A stretch of DNA of 64,000 nucleotides from NCBI RefSeq assembly GCF_022965805.1, contig NC_133114.1, positions 9,196,261 through 9,260,260 on the forward strand. Reading direction: 5' to 3'. The translations under genes were made by a program, and so were the position numbers. This DNA comes from Primulina eburnea. Lineage: Eukaryota > Streptophyta > Magnoliopsida > Lamiales > Gesneriaceae. Of the stretch, positions 60,190 through 64,000 are shown piece after piece. The notes under the pieces are model-generated. The model made no database searches. It saw only the letters and a list, made by a program, of their open reading frames with translations, and was not told where the DNA came from. Position 1 is the first letter of the stretch. The number at the start of each line of letters is the position of its first letter.

Positions 60190-60986
60190 TGTTAGAGTAG
60201 ATGCCCTGCAAGCCAACGGTTGGCTAGGGAATTTATTGACTCAAATGAAATAAACAATCTTTATTTTAATATAATTTAACTTTTATGGTCTTGTTATACT
60301 TTATCTGTATACCCATGCAATCAGCATAGATAAAGTCCTTGATTATGCTTTAATACAAAGGAATCGTAATTCGATGTTGAAACTCATTTGTAAACACTGC
60401 ATATTCTAAATTCGTTCCTAGTCGATTCAGCCGCCTAAAACATGGATAAAGGTCGCTTGAGCTCGAGACTAGCATCTGTGATGTTGTGTACTGTGTTTCT
60501 TGGTAAGGGCATAGAGATGTCCAAACATACAGATGGGTAGTCATATGATGATTATACCGAACAACCCTCACTCGTACTTTCCAAGTGGTTATCATTCATC
60601 GAGAGGATAAGTCCGTGGTTATGATTGTACACCATTAGTCCTTACGACCCGGGACAACACTGAGGCTCTATATGCTAGGGCTGTGCTTTGACTCGTTTAC
60701 CGGCTCCAGGAGAGTCATCAGGTGGCGAGGTTGGGTATAGTTGCGACACATATAGGAGCCAGTGCGTTGTAGTCGGGGATTCACCACTCACCTACGGGTG
60801 TGGATTTCCCATGTGATCTAATGAAATAATAGTGCATGGAATCTCTGGCCAGATTATGAGATGTACATTGGAGAAGAAGTTCTCCAATAGTACACGCGAT
60901 GCCACTATTATAGTTATCACATAGTTATCGAATTAATATGCAACCCTCGATGAACCAATGGTTGCAGATTCGATCGGGATATATGT
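60190..60986 (+). repeat. Element H: 5' part of a diverged copia LTR, cut by element E
   Basis: TGTTAGAGTAGATGCCC and the following 800 bp follow the element C LTR in order (for example CTAGTCGATTCAGCCGCC and ACCATTAGTCCTTA), with many substitutions. It stops at GGGATATATG, where element C continues with AGTTGAAGG, exactly at the LTR start of element E. Confidence 0.88.
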
Positions 60987-61229
60987 GTAATGCCTGAAGT
61001 AATATCACAAGTTGTTGATTTAGTAATGTGAGATTACTAAATAATTAATATTTTTTTAAGAGAGAAATATGACATATGTTGGTCATATGAAGTCCAAATA
61101 AGTTGATATTTGGATATAACGTAGAAAACTCAAAGATATAGAAGTTTCATGTTTTGAGTTTTGGAAAATTTGATCGTTTGACTGGTCCAAAGGGATATAC
61201 CGGTGTTAAAATGTTAAATAGTATATATT

Positions 61230-61269
61230 ATATTATATTATATTATATTAATATAATATAATATAATAT
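61230..61269. repeat. Perfect 40-bp AT palindrome in LTR E
   Basis: ATTATATT-type repeats meet their inverse at TTAA (centre between 61249 and 61250); all 20 base pairs match. Could form a cruciform and may supply TATA-type sequences. Confidence 0.9.
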
Positions 61270-62256
61270 TAAAACAAAAATTAAAAAAATTAAAAAAAAA
61301 GAAAAAGAAAAGATAAATTCGAAAGAGACGGTGGATTCATTCTTTCATTTCACAGTAACATTTCAGGAGAGAAGAGAATAAGGTTTTAGATTTTTCTTTT
61401 CGATCTTGCGACTTATCGGTTTATCCAATCGACGAATCGACTTCAGTTCTGGGATCGTTGACACGAGGTCTTCGATTTGAGGTATAAATTTTATAGTTTT
61501 GATGATGTTTGAAATTCGTCGATTTCTAGAATAAATCCGATAAATTGTTAAATCATACTGAAATTGAATATTGTTGAGTAGTGTATGATTTTAACGAAGT
61601 AGAGAAGATTATAGTGGTGTTATTTTGAATTATTCCTAAATTATTTTAATTAGGAATTTTTAAACGTTGGGTTGAGATTGGAGAGTTGTTTGTCAGTTGT
61701 TATTAATTCTGATTATATATTCGGAGTCTACGAAGTATAGGCTACACGTTGATATAAAGTTTTCGAAATTTGACGGATGTTGTAAAATAGCCTATTAATT
61801 GGTGTTAAATTAATTAGGGTGTATTTGATGGTAGTATTGTGAATTAAATACACCGGAATATTAAATTGTTGAAAAATACAAATTTATAATCGAGTTTTAT
61901 ATTTTGTTGAATTAATTGTTGTTGGGCTATTTGATGTTATATATTGAGGCTGTTATGACTGTGTTGATATGGTGACAATGATCTGATAATTGTTGTTGAA
62001 TTATTTAGATACATCACAAGCCTCGGGATCAAAGAAATAGCCAGATTTTATATATACTCGATTATCAGGTACGTGTTGACGTACGAGCATATGTTGTTAT
62101 TGTTTAGTATTGATGAATACTATTGCGTTGAACGATGATAAATCACCGGAATTGGGTGATTTGATGTTATATTTGTTGTTGTTTATTATTGTTGATATTG
62201 GTGACTATCGTTGTTGGGAGACTTCTCGTTGATGTTGTCACGTTGATGTTGTTCGT

Positions 62257-62492
62257 TCAACGATATTGCTGTCGCCGGTGTTGGGGTGCGACGTATCGTT
62301 GATGTTGTTATTCGTTCGACGATATTGCTGTCGCCGGTGTTGGGGTGCGACGTATCGTCGATGTTGTTGTTTGTTCGACGATATTGCTGTCGCCGGTGTT
62401 GGGGTGCGACGTATCGTCGATGTTGTTGTTCGTTCGACGATATTGCTGTCGCCGGTGTTGGGGTACGACGTATCGTCGATGTTGTTGTTGCA
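62257..62492. repeat. 59-bp tandem repeat, four copies, in LTR E
   Basis: CGATATTGCTGTCGCCGGTG begins at 62261, 62320, 62379 and 62438, exactly 59 bp apart, with one to four differences between units. Open frames on both strands here are by-products. Confidence 0.93.
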
Positions 62493-62946
62493 GTGTGATG
62501 TTGTTGAGGTTGTTGATGGCTGATTGTCCAGAAACGGCAAAGGGGGTATTTCTGTTATCATTTCAGTTATATCTTATGTTGTTGTTAATATAACTGTTAT
62601 GTATTACGATGATGATTGTTGTATATGCTCAACCTTTGGGGGCTGTTTCTGTTGGACAGGTTACAGGACTATGCTGTGAGACATGATAGTGGTGAAGGAC
62701 TAGGTGTGTCTAGTCAAATAGTCCTGTAGTTAATAGTAGATAGAGACAGTATAGTTTATTGTCTTATTTGAGTTGTATATGTGTATTTATTATACTGTTT
62801 CTGCTGCATTGACGTAGATAGTGTGGTGATTGCACTATTTTGTCGTATATGCATTATATTATTACGTCGTCGAAAAGAAATTTTTTTATGCATATTACGT
62901 CACATGTTGTATGATTACGTGGCGAGGTTTGGGGCACCACATTTGG

Positions 62947-62959
62947 TGGTATCAGAGCA
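62947..62959 (+). other. Primer-binding site of element E (initiator Met tRNA)
   Basis: TGGTATCAGAGCA, 5 bp after the LTR end. Confidence 0.93.
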
Positions 62960-63174
62960 TATGTTAGATGTCTGGGATGATTAGGAGTTGGGTTTGTGAT
63001 GAGGGAGTTGGATGACGATATTATCTGCGTGTGTCTGTGCATTTGACATGTTATTGATTATTTCTCGATGTGATTGATTGTTCTTTAGTTGCATGTGCTT
63101 TCGTGCGAAAGGTGTTATGATGATTACTGGATTGTAATTGTTAAATGTTATGATTAACAATTTGATTTCCAGTG

Positions 63175-64000
63175 ATGGCTGCTAGAGAACAGGTACATCC
63201 ACACGAGGAAAGAGATGAGGTTGAGAGTGGGTTTGGACAGATGAATCCATTGCCACCTCCTCCTATGGGACAGGCACCTGCAGATCAGCCTTTATTAACT
63301 GGTGAGTTGACTTTGGCAGAGTTCAGCAGTTATTTTCCGCCGAGATTTGATAGTTCTAAGACCGGTGAGCGAGCAGAGGAGTGGATTGAGAGGGATAGAG
63401 CAGATATTTGTGACTGCGCCGTGTGCTAGGTCTGCTTGGTTACGATTCGCTACATTTCAGCTTTCGCGAAATGTACTATTGTGGTGGCAGACGACTGAGG
63501 CTGGATTGAGAGCTCAGGGCCGTACTGTTGATTGGGATGTGTTTCGATCTCGTTTTCTTGATAAATATTTTTCTATAGCAGCCAGACAGAAGAAAGAGAG
63601 AGAATTCGAGGATTTGAGACAGGGCAGTATGTCTGTTGCTGAGTACGAGTCTCGGTATTCTGCATTGCTGAAATATGTGCCACATGTTGCTACGAATGTT
63701 CATGCTAAGATGAGGCATTTCTTGAGAGGGTTGAAGTTAGAGTTATTTGATCTTGTGCAATCAAATAACCCGATATCATTTGAGGATGCAGTGACGAGGG
63801 CAGAGATGGCTGAGTTGGTGATGCAGGAGTATGGGGCTCAGGGACGATTATCAGAGCCGACTAGGGAGTCATTGCGACCTCAGGGACAGTCTTTTAAATA
63901 TCAGAAGGGTTCATCTTCTTCTTCAGCATCATCTGGGAAGCGTCGATTTGATTCACGACGTGTTGAGAGTCGTGGGGGACAGTTCTCAGTCTGTTCAGGG
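63175..64000 (+). pseudogene. gag: gag of element E, one frameshift, continues beyond window
   Basis: ATG at 63175 (MAAREQVHPHEERD). The frame is open to 63429, but the coherent gag sequence switches frame at a GGG run near 63391. From there the second frame is open to the window end (SAWLRFATFQL, LLWWQT, FLDKYF, DLRQGSMSVAEYESRYSAL), the typical retrotransposon gag core, followed by a Ser-rich linker. One extra G explains the break; it may be a sequencing error or real. Confidence 0.85.

Larger units (their letters stand above)
60987..62941 (+). repeat. 5' LTR of element E (1955 bp)
   Basis: TGTAATGCC...GGGCACCACA, a 9-bp terminal inverted repeat with two mismatches. The left edge is exact from the interrupted LTR H, the right edge from the primer site. 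It contains an AT palindrome and a 59-bp tandem repeat. Confidence 0.9.
60987..64000 (+). mobile_element. Element E: Ty3/gypsy element, 5' part
   Basis: Complete 5' LTR, primer site, leader and gag; it runs off the window. Predicted TSD ATATG (60982-60986). A second, reversed LTR piece of the same family is at about 15080-16110. Confidence 0.9.

Noticed and set aside
62238..62593. ORFs on both strands in the 59-bp tandem
   Set aside because: Repeat translation only; the region is LTR.
1..64000. Host protein-coding genes, tRNA or rRNA genes
   Set aside because: Every convincing coding frame belongs to a retroelement or its cargo; tRNA-like matches are primer-binding sites only.

Overview
This is a plant nuclear window, almost certainly from a flowering plant and probably a eudicot. 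It is built nearly entirely of LTR retrotransposons of plant-specific lineages: Tekay/Del-type chromoviruses, an Athila-type Ty3/gypsy element, an Ogre/Tat-like element, Ty1/copia elements with long LTRs, and a LINE-1 remnant. I see no rRNA, tRNA or CRISPR and no intact host gene. The only host-type gene is an intronless LOG (cytokinin-activating) retrocopy carried inside a retrotransposon. Elements are lettered A-H here. || Left part (1-18.6 kb). Element A (+, 1-6534) is a chromovirus with one uninterrupted 1511-aa gag-pol frame, but its reverse transcriptase (RT) active site reads FIDN instead of FIDD. Its 3' LTR carries a regular array of GCGCATATGCGC palindromes just upstream of a TATA box. 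Next comes reverse-strand element B (6588-11192), truncated in RNase H, which sits in an older RNase H fragment (11193-11560). Then follow an unassigned LTR-like stretch, a tandem repeat of about 550 bp (12930-14757), a reversed fragment of the element E LTR (about 15080-16110) and a reversed LINE-1 RT fragment (16560-17665). || Central nest (18.66-60.07 kb). Element F (-) has LTRs at 18660-19166 and at 38423-38808 continued at 59844-60073. It encodes gag and protease but no RT or integrase, and has tandem repeats in its 3' non-coding part. Element G (25063-38075, -, TSD CTTCC) is a complete-length Athila-type element inserted in F's gag. Downstream of integrase, on the coding strand, G carries a cysteine-rich ORF resembling carlavirus nucleic-acid-binding proteins and then the LOG retrocopy; a SIRE-like solo LTR (27128-28670, TSD TATTT) sits in its 3' non-coding region. 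Element D (38809-59843, -, TSD TTTTT) is a chromovirus inserted in F's 5' LTR, with a candidate 591-nt GT-AG intron between gag and protease. Element C (48387-57676, +, TSD CATCA) is a defective copia inserted in D's 5' LTR. || Right part (60.07-64 kb). A diverged copia LTR fragment (H, 60190-60986) is interrupted by element E (+, from 60987). E has a complete 1955-bp LTR, an initiator-Met tRNA primer site and a gag frame running off the window. || Relative order from nesting: F is oldest; G and D came later; C is younger than D; the SIRE-like LTR is younger than G; E is younger than H. The most noteworthy items are the gene cargo of element G, the candidate intron of element D, the palindrome array in A's LTR, and the clean nest with matching target-site duplications (TSDs). 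Several frameshifts lie in homopolymer runs, so assembly error must be excluded before those frames are called dead.
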